A DNA stretch of 47,709 bases from Clostridia bacterium (GTDB lineage Bacteria > Bacillota > Clostridia > Peptostreptococcales > Acidaminobacteraceae). The position numbers were made by a program, and so were the translations under genes. Shown here one piece after another: positions 1-7,295 of the stretch. A model generated the notes under the pieces. The model ran no database searches. It saw only the letters and a list, made by a program, of their open reading frames with translations, and was not told the origin of the DNA. The stretch spans positions 1-47,709 of the forward strand of contig JACUUV010000021.1 of assembly GCA_014859095.1 (NCBI GenBank). The letters run 5' to 3'. Numbering within the stretch: the first letter of the stretch is position 1; each line of letters begins with the position of its first letter.

Positions 1-38
1 TGAAACAGGAATCTCCCACTTCAAAAGCCATGCTTTAA
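1..38 (+). pseudogene. C-terminal end of an IS200/IS605-type TnpB (partial at window edge)
   Basis: Reading from base 3 gives KQESPTSKAML followed by TAA at 36-38, which resembles the short tail seen at the end of many TnpB/OrfB proteins. It runs straight into a hairpin of the kind found at the right end of these elements. Only about 11 codons lie in the window, so the family call rests mainly on the combination of tail and hairpin. The rest of the element would lie upstream of base 1. Confidence 0.35.
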
Positions 39-60
39 GTGGTGAGAGTGTTCAAGACCA
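13..60 (+). mobile_element. Probable right end of an IS200/IS605-type element
   Basis: An imperfect hairpin is visible at 13-46: CTCCCACTT plus AAAGC on the left pair with GCTTT plus AAGTGGTGAG on the right, around a CAT loop. It is followed by AGTGTTCAAG, a sequence style common just inside the right end of IS605-group elements. These elements have subterminal hairpins and no terminal inverted repeats. The exact boundary cannot be fixed without the left end or an empty site. Confidence 0.4.
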
Positions 61-80
61 TATCTATTTATACCGAATAA

Positions 81-479
81 TTGTGGCAAAATTATGACTT
101 GAAATTGAATGAAAAACTACTAATTGGATATAAATTATATATTCTAATTAAATTCGATGAACTTCCAAAAGAAGAAGGCATGCCAGTCAGCGAGACATGG
201 AAAGACAAGATTATGCACGCGGCGTTGACCTTCGAAGATGGGAACGTGATTTATTTCGGAGACTCATGGGAAACCGATCCCGTAAGAATAGGGAGCAACT
301 CAACGATTCATCTTGTTGTGGAGAATGAAAAGGATGTATATGAGTTTGTAGAGAAGTTGTCTGTGGCTAGTGAGATCACCATGCCTGCAGAAAAAACTTT
401 CTGGAACTCAGTGTATGGAAGTCTTGTAGATAAATATGGAATCAGTTGGGGCATCGAGTTTGAGATTGTGCAGATGTGA
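81..479 (+). pseudogene. 5'-truncated VOC/PhnB-like (glyoxalase-fold) protein
   Basis: From about residue 22 the translation matches the PhnB/YjdN branch of the VOC superfamily: the MPVSETWKDKIMHAALTF segment, then DGNVIYFGDSW, and the C-terminal FWNSVYGSLVDKYGISWGIEF. Family members normally begin with a beta strand and an NG.CEEA.FY motif of 20-30 residues; here this is absent and replaced by unrelated sequence read from a TTG codon just after the putative insertion-sequence end. There is no convincing ribosome binding site. The simplest reading is that the element removed or separated the start of the gene, leaving a non-functional fragment. A chimeric but expressed protein cannot be excluded. 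Confidence 0.55.
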
Positions 480-503
480 CAGCAGTCTGAACTGGAGGAT
501 TAT

Positions 504-791
504 ATGAAGACAGATAAAATTGAAATTGCAACAGGAGTGGTTCATGAAGTCCCCGAGGATCTTGAAGAGGTTTTGAGAGCAAGTTCCGAGTTACTAACCA
601 TTTGGAACGGCCTTACTCCCATTGCTCGTAATGAGTGGATTTGTTGGGTCACTATAGTCAAGAAAGAGGAAACTCGGAAAGAACATATCAATCGTTTACG
701 TGAGGAACTACTTGAAGGTAAGAAAAGACCGTGTTGTTGGCCGGGTTGTCCACATCGTAATGAAAATGCTAAAAAATGGTTCTCCACATAA
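504..791 (+). CDS. Small YdeI/OmpD-associated (OmdA domain) family protein
   Basis: A 95-residue protein with the compact OmdA-type domain: LTPIARNEWICWV in the middle, then KKEETRKEHINRLREEL and the cysteine-containing ending CCWPGCPHR. Short single-domain versions of this length are common in Bacillota; longer relatives add an N-terminal DUF1905 domain. The ATG is preceded by GGAGG at 493-497. The biochemical role is not established; some relatives are annotated as bacteriocin-protection or envelope-associated proteins, which I would not infer here. The stop codon lies inside the loop of the terminator at 771-810. Confidence 0.75.
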   Translation: MKTDKIEIATGVVHEVPEDLEEVLRASSELLTIWNGLTPIARNEWICWVTIVKKEETRKEHINRLREELLEGKKRPCCWPGCPHRNENAKKWFST

Positions 792-810
792 TGTGAAGAA
801 CCATTTTTTT
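771..810. terminator. Bidirectional intrinsic terminator
   Basis: AAAAAATGGTTCT (771-783) pairs with AGAACCATTTTTT (797-809), with a second small CACAT/ATGTG stem in the loop. T-runs on one side and A-runs on the other let it work for the small OmdA gene on the plus strand and for the convergent kinase gene on the minus strand. Confidence 0.8.
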
Positions 811-831
811 CTATTAAAATTAAGCGTTCAA

Positions 832-2054
832 CTAATTCCATTGTCTAAGTGCTGGATCAAAATGCATGCATCCTCTTATGAAGTCACAGAGTTTTTTTGA
901 AAGACCTTTAAATGGTTGATTTGATGCGAAGACTGTCTCATAGTCAGGGGCTTATCCAGTTGCCATAAAATACGCTGTAGCACCGAGCGCATAAATGTCG
1001 GAGTAGATGCCTGTTTGTGAAAAACCGAACTGCTCAGGGGGTGCATAACCACGCGTCCCTACGATGACTGTATCTGAGTGGTTCTTTCTTAAAATTTTTC
1101 GAGAGGTTTCTATGTCTATTTGTACCACATCGCCATTCGGCTTAAGCAAAATGTTGCTTGGTTTTACATCGCGAAACACAATAGGTGGAGACTGACTATG
1201 GAGTTTACGAAGTATGCTTTTAATTTGGTCAGTGATCAAAAAGACGTCCGACTCTGAAAAAACACCCTCAGATTTGGGCATTGCCTTAAGTGTTGCAAGC
1301 GCATCATTATCCTTGTCTTTAAGAATGTAGATTTGAGAATTTTGTCCTTCATAAATACGTTCTTTAATGTCATATTGATCAATGAGTATTTGTCCAAAAT
1401 CAGAGGTCATCAGATCATATTCCACGCTGGCTTCAAAAGCCGAAAATGCACTTTTCACATTGAAGTTCTGGCTCACCTGTTCACGAAGCATAAACACTTC
1501 AGCGTGTCTTTTGTAATAGCGATCGGCAAAGAAAGCACCTAGAAAAACAAAAAGACTGAAGCTGATAAAAAAGCTCCAAAAAATCCACGATTCAGCTTCA
1601 AATGCTTTCCCACTTCCGATCATTAGAATATTATAAAAGGTTAAAACCAATGCCCCGGAAGCCATCAGAATCGGCAAAGTGATTTGAAACCCTTTAGGTG
1701 AGCGGCTGGCTCTTTCAATAAACCCATGGACGCGAGTCCTAATGGATAGTGATATTATGATTGAAAGAAAAATAGCGAAAATAATAGCAATCCACTGGTA
1801 GGGAACAATACTAAGATAATGGGTCAGATTCAAAATATGAAGAAATATGCTAAAAACAGCTTCAGCAACAGCCCCAGACATAAATATGAAAAAAACAGCC
1901 AGGTCACTTGTAAAACGTTGAGTCTAAGACGCCAAGTGAATAGACCGACAAAAACAAACATCACCACAAAGAGTCTGAAAGAAACAGGAACAAAGGCGAA
2001 AGAAAGAATTACCAACAGATAGCTGAGCGCTGTTCCAACAAACAATTTCATCAA
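832..2054 (-). pseudogene. Membrane-linked Ser/Thr protein kinase, broken by a frameshift and an in-frame stop
   Basis: The minus strand encodes an N-terminal hydrophobic region with several membrane segments, then a protein kinase domain: ATLKAMPK (VAIK lysine region), FRDVKPSNILL (HRD loop), QIDIET (DFG position, Asp kept), GTRGYAPPEQ (APE region) and DIYALGATAYFMATG. The reading frame from 2054 breaks near a run of seven T (plus strand A at 1889-1895); deleting one T joins it to the frame that runs from about 1888. A TAA at 954-952 then interrupts the kinase, but the same frame continues for 39 codons with a good C-lobe (LSKKLCDFIRGC, DPALRQ) to TAG at 834-832. The gene starts 12 bases after the acuI-like gene, so it was probably co-transcribed. 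Two separate lesions argue for a dead gene rather than programmed recoding. Confidence 0.8.
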
Positions 2055-2066
2055 AAATTTACATTT

Positions 2067-3065
2067 CTATCCATGTTTGATTATTGTTCTTCCCACATGC
2101 TTGCCATTGAGCATCATATCGATGCGTTCACTCAATTCTTCTAAAGTCACTTCATGAACATTCTTGTCCAGATGATCAAATTTCCATGCAGTCGCCAAGT
2201 TGGACCAGATCTCTTTTCTGAGTTTCATTGGGCATTGGACTGAGTCGATACCAAACAAACTGACGCCTCGTAATATAAACGGGAATATGGAGCTAGAGAA
2301 CTCAGGAGAGCTGACGTTGCCACAGCAAGTCACACTGCCACCATACTTGGTACTTTTGATGGCTGTGGTAAGAGTATTGCCACCTACTGTATCAATTACA
2401 CCAGCCCATCTGCCTTTAAGCATGGCACGGCCAGAGGCATCATCGAGCTCTTTGCGGTCTATGATATCTTTGGCTCCGATAGACTGTAGAAATTCCTTCT
2501 CGTCCAGTTTACCGGTTGCTGCAATTACTTCATATCCAAGTTTACTTAATATGGAGATGGCAGTACTGCCAACGCCACCAGTTGAACCGGTTACAAGAAT
2601 CTCACCATCTTGTGGTTCGACAACAGAGTTTAAAATTTTATTGACGGATAAAGCAGCAGTAAATCCTGCTGTACCGTAAATCATACTTTCTCTAAGGGAT
2701 AAGGATTCTGGGAGTGATACTACCCAGTCCGCAGGAACACGAATGTACTCGCCAAAGCCTCCAGCAGTGTTCATTCCCAGATCGTGTCCAGTAACGATAA
2801 CTTCATCGCCGATTTCAAATAGATCTGAGTTGCTTTTTTCCACAATTCCAGCGGCATCAATCCCGGGTGTATGTGGATAGTTTTTGGTTACACCTCTGTT
2901 GCCAGAAGAAGATAATGCGTCTTTATAATTCAATGACGAATAGCTCACTTTGATCAATAGATCACCATCCGGCAGATCTGCAATGTTTTTTGCAACGATT
3001 TTTCTTTCGAAAATTGAATCGTCCGTTTCGGTAATTTCCATAGCTTTGAATACTTTAGATTTCAT
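2067..3065 (-). CDS. AcuI/YhdH-family acryloyl-CoA reductase or quinone oxidoreductase (MDR family)
   Basis: A 332-residue zinc-free medium-chain dehydrogenase/reductase. It shows YSSLNYKDALSSSGN, the PHTPGIDAAG turn, GFGEYIRVPADWVV, the GTAGFTAALSV helix and a Rossmann nucleotide motif VTGSTGGVGSTA, the signature order of the YhdH/AcuI group, which uses NADPH to reduce acryloyl-CoA or small quinones. The length is normal. AAAGGAGGATAT stands directly before the ATG. The gene is divergent from a MarR regulator, and its promoter is overlapped by two similar dyads (3084-3132), so it is probably repressed by that regulator and induced by an electrophile or quinone. The exact substrate is unknown. 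Confidence 0.85.
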   Translation of the reverse strand: MKSKVFKAMEITETDDSIFERKIVAKNIADLPDGDLLIKVSYSSLNYKDALSSSGNRGVTKNYPHTPGIDAAGIVEKSNSDLFEIGDEVIVTGHDLGMNTAGGFGEYIRVPADWVVSLPESLSLRESMIYGTAGFTAALSVNKILNSVVEPQDGEILVTGSTGGVGSTAISILSKLGYEVIAATGKLDEKEFLQSIGAKDIIDRKELDDASGRAMLKGRWAGVIDTVGGNTLTTAIKSTKYGGSVTCCGNVSSPEFSSSIFPFILRGVSLFGIDSVQCPMKLRKEIWSNLATAWKFDHLDKNVHEVTLEELSERIDMMLNGKHVGRTIIKHG

Positions 3066-3083
3066 ATATCCTCCTTTTAAAAC

Positions 3084-3132
3084 GGTTCTATATCGAACTA
3101 ATTTTAATATAAAAAAGGTTCGATGTCAAACT
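3084..3132. promoter_or_regulatory. Two MarR-type operator dyads in the divergent promoter region
   Basis: GGTTCTATATCGAACT (3084-3099) and GGTTCGATGTCAAACT (3117-3132) are two copies of an imperfect GTTCgATaTcGAAC palindrome, 33 bases apart start to start (about three helical turns). One covers the -35 box and the other the start region of the acuI-like gene. A TATAAT at 3163-3168 is a candidate -10 box for the divergent marR gene. The neighbouring MarR protein is the obvious candidate to bind. Confidence 0.65.
3101..3129 (-). promoter_or_regulatory. Sigma-70-type promoter of the acuI-like gene
   Basis: On the minus strand TTGACA (3129-3124) and TAAAAT (3106-3101) are separated by exactly 17 bases. 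The -35 box lies within one dyad and the start site falls at the other, a standard repressor layout. Confidence 0.75.
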
Positions 3133-3198
3133 GTCTTGCTGTCAATTGTTCATTATATGTATTATAATAAGAATAGAAATTTTTAATTGAGGTCAATT

Positions 3199-3630
3199 AT
3201 GAATGATAAATATATCGTATATTTTATAAGTAAAACAAAAAAGAAAATGGTGAAATTCATCGAGAAAAAGCTCTATGAAAAAGAGCTATACAACCTTGTT
3301 CCATCTTATGGCAACATTCTTACCGTGCTATATGACCATAACGGAACGCTGAGCATGAAAGAAATCGGGACATTATTGGGTAAGGAAAAATCAACCATTA
3401 CAGCCATTGTCGACAAACTTGAAAAGTTAGGATATGTAAGTAAAATCAAAAGTGAGAAAGACCGGAGAACCACATATGTGTGTTTAACCGAAATGGGAAA
3501 AGACATTGAAAAGAAATTTGAGGAAATATCTTTTGATGTTCAAAGTACAGCATATAACAATTTTACACAAGAAGAAAAACGTGAATTTCTGCGACTTTTA
3601 AAAAAGATGAACCAAAATTTTGATGAGTAG
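3199..3630 (+). CDS. MarR-family transcriptional regulator
   Basis: A winged-helix regulator of 143 residues. The recognition region MKEIGTLLGKEKSTITAIVD followed by KLEKLGYV and the wing SEKDRRTTYVCLTEMG are diagnostic of MarR proteins; the N- and C-terminal helices form the dimer interface. The start at 3199 is chosen because GAGG precedes it; an in-frame TTG at 3187 lacks a site. It is divergent from the acuI-like gene and very probably controls it and itself through the two dyads between them. The inducer cannot be read from the sequence. No conserved cysteine typical of OhrR is seen, so a thiol-oxidation switch is unlikely. Confidence 0.88.
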   Translation: MNDKYIVYFISKTKKKMVKFIEKKLYEKELYNLVPSYGNILTVLYDHNGTLSMKEIGTLLGKEKSTITAIVDKLEKLGYVSKIKSEKDRRTTYVCLTEMGKDIEKKFEEISFDVQSTAYNNFTQEEKREFLRLLKKMNQNFDE

Positions 3631-3645
3631 ATGAGCAAGTGTCAA

Positions 3646-3674
3646 TTGAACCTTTTCATTATTAGGCATTTAAC
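3646..3674 (+). promoter_or_regulatory. Candidate promoter of the baeRF gene
   Basis: TTGAAC (3646-3651) and TTTAAC (3669-3674) are spaced by 17 bases, just after the marR stop codon. Transcription would start near 3681, placing the hairpin at 3689-3728 at the very 5' end of the mRNA. The -10 box is weak. Confidence 0.4.
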
Positions 3675-3688
3675 TGGTCCCTATTTAG

Positions 3689-3728
3689 GGTATAAGGTTA
3701 ATGAGACCGTAACTCATTACTTTATACC
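3689..3728 (+). promoter_or_regulatory. Stem-loop in the leader of the baeRF gene
   Basis: GGTATAAGGTTAATGAG and CTCATTACTTTATACC form a long, nearly continuous stem around a 7-base loop. No U-tract follows, so it is not an ordinary terminator. A smaller palindrome, CCCTATTTAGGG (3679-3690), abuts it. It may stabilise the mRNA, hide or expose the start region, or serve as a protein-binding operator. Confidence 0.5.
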
Positions 3729-3774
3729 TCAGATTTGGATAAGGTACAACGCTTATGAAAGGAAGGTATCACTT

Positions 3775-4902
3775 ATGTTATATGAAATTGTAAATCGTTT
3801 TCCAGAGGATATGATCGTAGATAATGACGGACCACTGGTTTCTCTTTATCAACCTACAAGTAGAGCGTTCCCAGACAATAAACAGGATCCAATTGTTTTT
3901 AAGAACCTGCTTCATGAAATAGAAAGTTCTTTAGAAAAGCTACTAAACTTCAAGAAGGTGGATTCAATCATGAAACCATTGTACGAACTAAGGGCAGATA
4001 AGGCGTTTTGGAATCATACTTCAGCAGGTATGGCGGTCTTTGCAAGTGTCAATAGATGCATCGTCTATAAACTAGATAGTCCTGTTGTAGAACTTGCCGT
4101 AGTAGCCAATAGTTTCCACATCAAACCGCTGTTAAAAGCACAGCAGTCTACTGAGAATTATCTTTTATTGGGATTAAGCCGTGAGAATTTTTCACTTTAC
4201 AAAGGCAATCGATATGGATTTGAAGAAATCCAAATCGATCCAGATGCACCTAGGACATTGAAGGATGTATTGGGAAGCCAATTTACAGATTTAAATCTAA
4301 CTCATGGGTCTTATGCTGGTGCTGGTGGCCAAGCGATGTATCATGGTCATGGTGATGTTCAGCAAGAAATTGATAAAGATACTGAAAAATATCTCAGATA
4401 TGTAGATGCGTTTGTACTAGACAATTATTCAAAAGAATTGAAACTTCCACTAATTTTGGCATCACTAAAGGAATACCATTCAGAATTTAGACGGGTAAGC
4501 AACAACCCCTATTTGATTGAAGGTGGAATTGATCAGTCTTTTGATTCTTTGAATCTGAATGAAATACAAAAGAAGTCACAAAAAATCATTGAAACCATCA
4601 ATACTGAAAAGATAAATGAAATATTTGAATCATTGGATTCATCCGATCTAGGTGAGGTCGCAAAAGCCGCATTTGAAAGTCGAGTGGATACACTGTTAAT
4701 CTCAGAAGATAAAATTGTACCAGGAAAGATAGATACTAAGACAGGTGAAATCCTTTACGGGGATATCAGCAGTCCGGATTATGATGATGTTTTGGATGAT
4801 CTGGCTGAACTGGTTCTTTCAAATGGAGGATCAGTGCTTGTTCTTTCTGAAGATAAGATGCCTAGCGATGCAAGTGTTGCAGCTATTTATAGGTACAAGT
4901 AA
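3775..4902 (+). CDS. Bacterial eRF1-like (baeRF) protein with a GGQ tripeptide
   Basis: A 375-residue protein resembling the baeRF families, bacterial relatives of the middle and C-terminal domains of archaeal/eukaryotic release factor eRF1. Recognisable features are the VVANSFHIKPLL and LLLGLSRENFSLYKGN strands, the region GAGGQAMYHGHGD (GGQ at residues 184-186) followed by a helix with DTEKYLRYVDAFV, and the C-terminal DTLLISED and GGSVLVLSEDKMP strands. In class I release factors the GGQ loop reaches the peptidyl transferase centre and triggers peptide release. Start chosen at 3775 because GGAAGG precedes it; the open frame upstream from 3631 has no site. It stands alone between a leader hairpin and a terminator. 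Cellular role is unknown; a ribosome rescue or stress function is inference. Confidence 0.75.
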   Translation: MLYEIVNRFPEDMIVDNDGPLVSLYQPTSRAFPDNKQDPIVFKNLLHEIESSLEKLLNFKKVDSIMKPLYELRADKAFWNHTSAGMAVFASVNRCIVYKLDSPVVELAVVANSFHIKPLLKAQQSTENYLLLGLSRENFSLYKGNRYGFEEIQIDPDAPRTLKDVLGSQFTDLNLTHGSYAGAGGQAMYHGHGDVQQEIDKDTEKYLRYVDAFVLDNYSKELKLPLILASLKEYHSEFRRVSNNPYLIEGGIDQSFDSLNLNEIQKKSQKIIETINTEKINEIFESLDSSDLGEVAKAAFESRVDTLLISEDKIVPGKIDTKTGEILYGDISSPDYDDVLDDLAELVLSNGGSVLVLSEDKMPSDASVAAIYRYK

Positions 4903-4908
4903 AGTTAT

Positions 4909-4945
4909 GGCCGATTTGGATTAAAAATCTGAATTGGCCTTTTTA
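4909..4945. terminator. Intrinsic terminator between convergent genes
   Basis: GGCC-ATT-GGATT on the left pairs imperfectly with AATC-AAT-TGGCC on the right, followed by TTTTTAT. It ends the baeRF transcript and overlaps the end of the convergent msrAB gene. Confidence 0.6.
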
Positions 4946-5899
4946 TTTGCAATATTTTATATAATCGTAGCCTTCTGCGCTCATCTCATCATAGGGAATG
5001 AACTTAATGGATGCGCTGTTGATGCAGTATCTTTTTCCACCGAGGTCTTTTGGTCCATCATCGAATACGTGTCCAAGATGGGAGTCGCCACTACGGCTTC
5101 TGACTTCTATTCGGACCATGTTGTAGCTGGAATCCTCATGAAGTGTGACCACATCCACATAAATGCCTCTGTCGTAAGTATCCCAGTAAGTGTTTGAAAA
5201 AGCGCGTTCTGTGTTATTGTTTTGAGTGACTTCGTATTGTATGTCGGTTAAAGTTTTCTTCAGCGTTTCATCATCGGGTTTCACATAGTTCTTTGGATCG
5301 ATGATGGGTTCATCAGCAATGGATAAATCTATGTGACAATAACCGTTTGGATTCTTGATCAAATAGTCCTGGTGGTAGTCTTCTGCGAGTGCATAGTTGT
5401 CCAGTGGCAACACTTCGACGACTATGGTTTTATCATATTTCTTTTGCTCTTCAGACATGACAGCCTGAATGGTTTTTAAATCTTCTTCGTCTGTGTAGTA
5501 GATTCCGGTTCTGTATTGTGAGCCTCTATCATTGCCTTGCTTGTTGATGCTGGTTGGATCAATCACTTTAAAGTAATAGACGAGTAGCGTTGTGAGATCG
5601 ACCTTTGATGAATCGTATATCACATGCACGGTTTCGGCGTGACCGGTGTCATCGTAGATGACCTCCTCATAAGTAGGGTTTTCTGTGTCACCATTTGCGT
5701 ATCCCGAGGTGACTTCGTAAACTCCGGGGATTCTTTCCATATAGGCTTCAACGCCCCAGAAGCAGCCTCCGGCCAAATAGATTTCGCGCAATTTGTCCAT
5801 GTCATAATCCACTTTCGCCGCGGTTGTCACGGATTTAGTGGAACATGCTGTCAACAAAAGTATGATGGAAAGCCCAAGAACGAGTAAAATGTTTCTCAT
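4943..5899 (-). CDS. msrAB: Bifunctional MsrA/MsrB methionine sulfoxide reductase lipoprotein, MsrB domain internally deleted
   Basis: The 318-residue product begins with a lipoprotein signal (TAC at Cys19). An MsrA domain follows with the catalytic GGCFWG (Cys46), GYANG, DDTGHAE and the DYHQDYL block. The MsrB domain starts near [11 protein letters not shown] and keeps [26 protein letters not shown] and the catalytic Cys of RYCINS. Between VDVVT and LHED, however, the usual stretch of about 29 residues containing the GEPLFSS and GWPSF motifs is missing, in frame. MsrA should act on Met-S-sulfoxide outside the membrane; the MsrB half has probably lost substrate binding. It is the last gene of the ccdA-thioredoxin-msrAB operon; AAGGAG stands before the start. 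Confidence 0.88.
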   Translation of the reverse strand: MRNILLVLGLSIILLLTACSTKSVTTAAKVDYDMDKLREIYLAGGCFWGVEAYMERIPGVYEVTSGYANGDTENPTYEEVIYDDTGHAETVHVIYDSSKVDLTTLLVYYFKVIDPTSINKQGNDRGSQYRTGIYYTDEEDLKTIQAVMSEEQKKYDKTIVVEVLPLDNYALAEDYHQDYLIKNPNGYCHIDLSIADEPIIDPKNYVKPDDETLKKTLTDIQYEVTQNNNTERAFSNTYWDTYDRGIYVDVVTLHEDSSYNMVRIEVRSRSGDSHLGHVFDDGPKDLGGKRYCINSASIKFIPYDEMSAEGYDYIKYCK

Positions 5900-5922
5900 G
5901 ACGGTTCTCCTTCCTACTTTGC

Positions 5923-6459
5923 CTAGTATATTTTCTCAAAGGTCTCGTTGATTGTGGCATTGTCCGTATGACCTGGAAGTATTTTTACCAAAACGCCATC
6001 GGATCCAATGTATGCAGACGTTGGATAGGCTCTGACGCCGTATGATTTTGCGATGGTGCCATTTTCATCGAGTAGAACTTCGATGTTGTCATATCCAAGG
6101 CCTTCAAACCATTTGATGAAGTCCTCTTTCTTCATCTCACCGTTGTAGCCTGGGGAGACGATTGTTATGACTTTGTAATCAGTTGCTTCGGCAGATAATG
6201 TACTCAGCTCGTCCATTCCAGCCAGACATATGGAGCACCATGAAGCCCAGAATTTGACGTAGACGCGTTCGCCATCAAGCTGTTCAAGTGATACTATTTC
6301 GCCGGCGAGACTAACCAGTTCAAAGTCTTCTGCCATCTTGCCATCGTTTGTCGTGACATCGGCTCCCATTACGTCTGGTTTTTGGTTGTAAGCCAGATAA
6401 AATGCAACTGACACGACCAGGATAATCAGCCCGATAATTATAATTACACTTCTTTTCAT
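5923..6459 (-). CDS. Membrane-anchored TlpA/ResA-like thioredoxin
   Basis: A 178-residue protein with one N-terminal membrane segment (residues 4-24) and an extracytoplasmic thioredoxin fold: [18 protein letters not shown], then [18 protein letters not shown] with the active-site CxxC (CSIC), and a cis-proline region [12 protein letters not shown]. TlpA/ResA proteins reduce disulfides outside the cell using electrons from CcdA. The start at 6459 is preferred because GAGGG precedes it at good spacing; TTG at 6480 and ATG at 6465 are alternatives. It lies 17 bases after ccdA and 23 before msrAB, so it most likely recycles MsrAB, as in the pneumococcal CcdA1-Etrx1-MsrAB2 system. Confidence 0.88.
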   Translation of the reverse strand: MKRSVIIIIGLIILVVSVAFYLAYNQKPDVMGADVTTNDGKMAEDFELVSLAGEIVSLEQLDGERVYVKFWASWCSICLAGMDELSTLSAEATDYKVITIVSPGYNGEMKKEDFIKWFEGLGYDNIEVLLDENGTIAKSYGVRAYPTSAYIGSDGVLVKILPGHTDNATINETFEKIY

Positions 6460-6476
6460 ACCCATATCCCTCACTT

Positions 6477-7160
6477 TCAAATTAATCTTTCAAACCAAGC
6501 AGTTACAACGTTTAACTTTTGTGTCATCAATAACAATCCCATCAGTACGATCAGTGCGCCACCAAGTTTCTTGATGCGTCCCAGATACTTTTCCATATTT
6601 TGAAAATATCGAAGTAACACAGAGGAGAGCAATGCGAGAACGATAAATGGTATGGCGAGTCCCATTGTGTATAAGAACATCAACCAGCCACCATATGCCG
6701 CTTGACCGCCACCGGCTGCCACAACTAAAACTGCTCCAAGCACAGGGCCGACGCAAGGTGTCCAGGCAAAGCTGAATGTGAGCCCTAGGAGATAAGTGCT
6801 TAGGTATTTGTTTTTCCCCCTTGGGCGTACTTTGAGTGTCCTATATTTTTCTAGAAATTTGAATCGGATCAGTTCCATTTGATGCAGTCCCATCAATACG
6901 ACTATTGCACCGCCGATTATGTAGAAGCTGTCCAGCTGAATCAGATTGCCGATTGCTCCAAACCCGAATCCGAGGGTTACAAAGGTTGTCGAGAGTCCAC
7001 CGACAAACAGTAAAGTTTTGATGATGGGTTTGAAGCTGAACTTTTTGTTTTCCGCATCTTCAGTCAATATTCCGATGTAAACAGGAATCAATGGGAATGT
7101 ACATGGTGCGAAGAATGAAAAAAATCCTGCGACAAACACGGTGCTCATAAACAAGGTCAT
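6477..7160 (-). CDS. ccdA: CcdA-type cytochrome c biogenesis/thiol-electron transporter
   Basis: A protein of about 227 residues with six predicted membrane segments and the two conserved CcdA cysteines in FFAPCTFPLIPVY and FAWTPCVGPVLGA. CcdA/ScsB-type carriers pass electrons from cytosolic thioredoxin to thioredoxin-fold proteins outside the membrane. Start at 7160 chosen because AAAGGGGGCGAC precedes it; the ATG at 7178 lies within that purine-rich region and is less likely. First gene of the operon with the TlpA-like protein and MsrAB, which implies its job here is supplying reducing power for methionine sulfoxide repair rather than cytochrome c assembly; no other cytochrome genes are nearby. 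Confidence 0.9.
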   Translation of the reverse strand: MTLFMSTVFVAGFFSFFAPCTFPLIPVYIGILTEDAENKKFSFKPIIKTLLFVGGLSTTFVTLGFGFGAIGNLIQLDSFYIIGGAIVVLMGLHQMELIRFKFLEKYRTLKVRPRGKNKYLSTYLLGLTFSFAWTPCVGPVLGAVLVVAAGGGQAAYGGWLMFLYTMGLAIPFIVLALLSSVLLRYFQNMEKYLGRIKKLGGALIVLMGLLLMTQKLNVVTAWFERLI

Positions 7161-7253
7161 CTTGTCGCCCCCTTTCATATGCTATAGGTTCATTATAGAC
7201 GGGAATGGAGCTAATTGATATAGATTATCAATAGAGAAATCTTTGTTTTCATA

Positions 7254-7262
7254 TGATATAAT
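7254..7262 (+). promoter_or_regulatory. Candidate extended -10 promoter element
   Basis: TGATATAAT upstream of the glycosyltransferase gene fits TGnTATAAT, the extended -10 pattern. No convincing -35 box is seen 17 bases upstream. Confidence 0.35.
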
Positions 7263-7295
7263 TACATTAATATAGATTAAGATTGCAGGTGGATT

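Noticed and set aside
952-954. TAA as natural end of a short kinase
   Set aside because: The same frame continues with a convincing kinase C-lobe for 39 codons, so the stop is more likely a nonsense mutation.
1850-1930. Programmed -1 frameshift at the T7 run in the kinase gene
   Set aside because: The seven-T run lets TTT slip, but the flanking bases do not give a clean X-XXY-YYZ match in the incoming frame, and the same gene also carries a premature TAA, which fits decay better.
2200-2679. Open frame of 159 codons antisense to the acuI-like gene
   Set aside because: It has no ribosome binding site, no family resemblance, and the opposite strand is a well-conserved enzyme.
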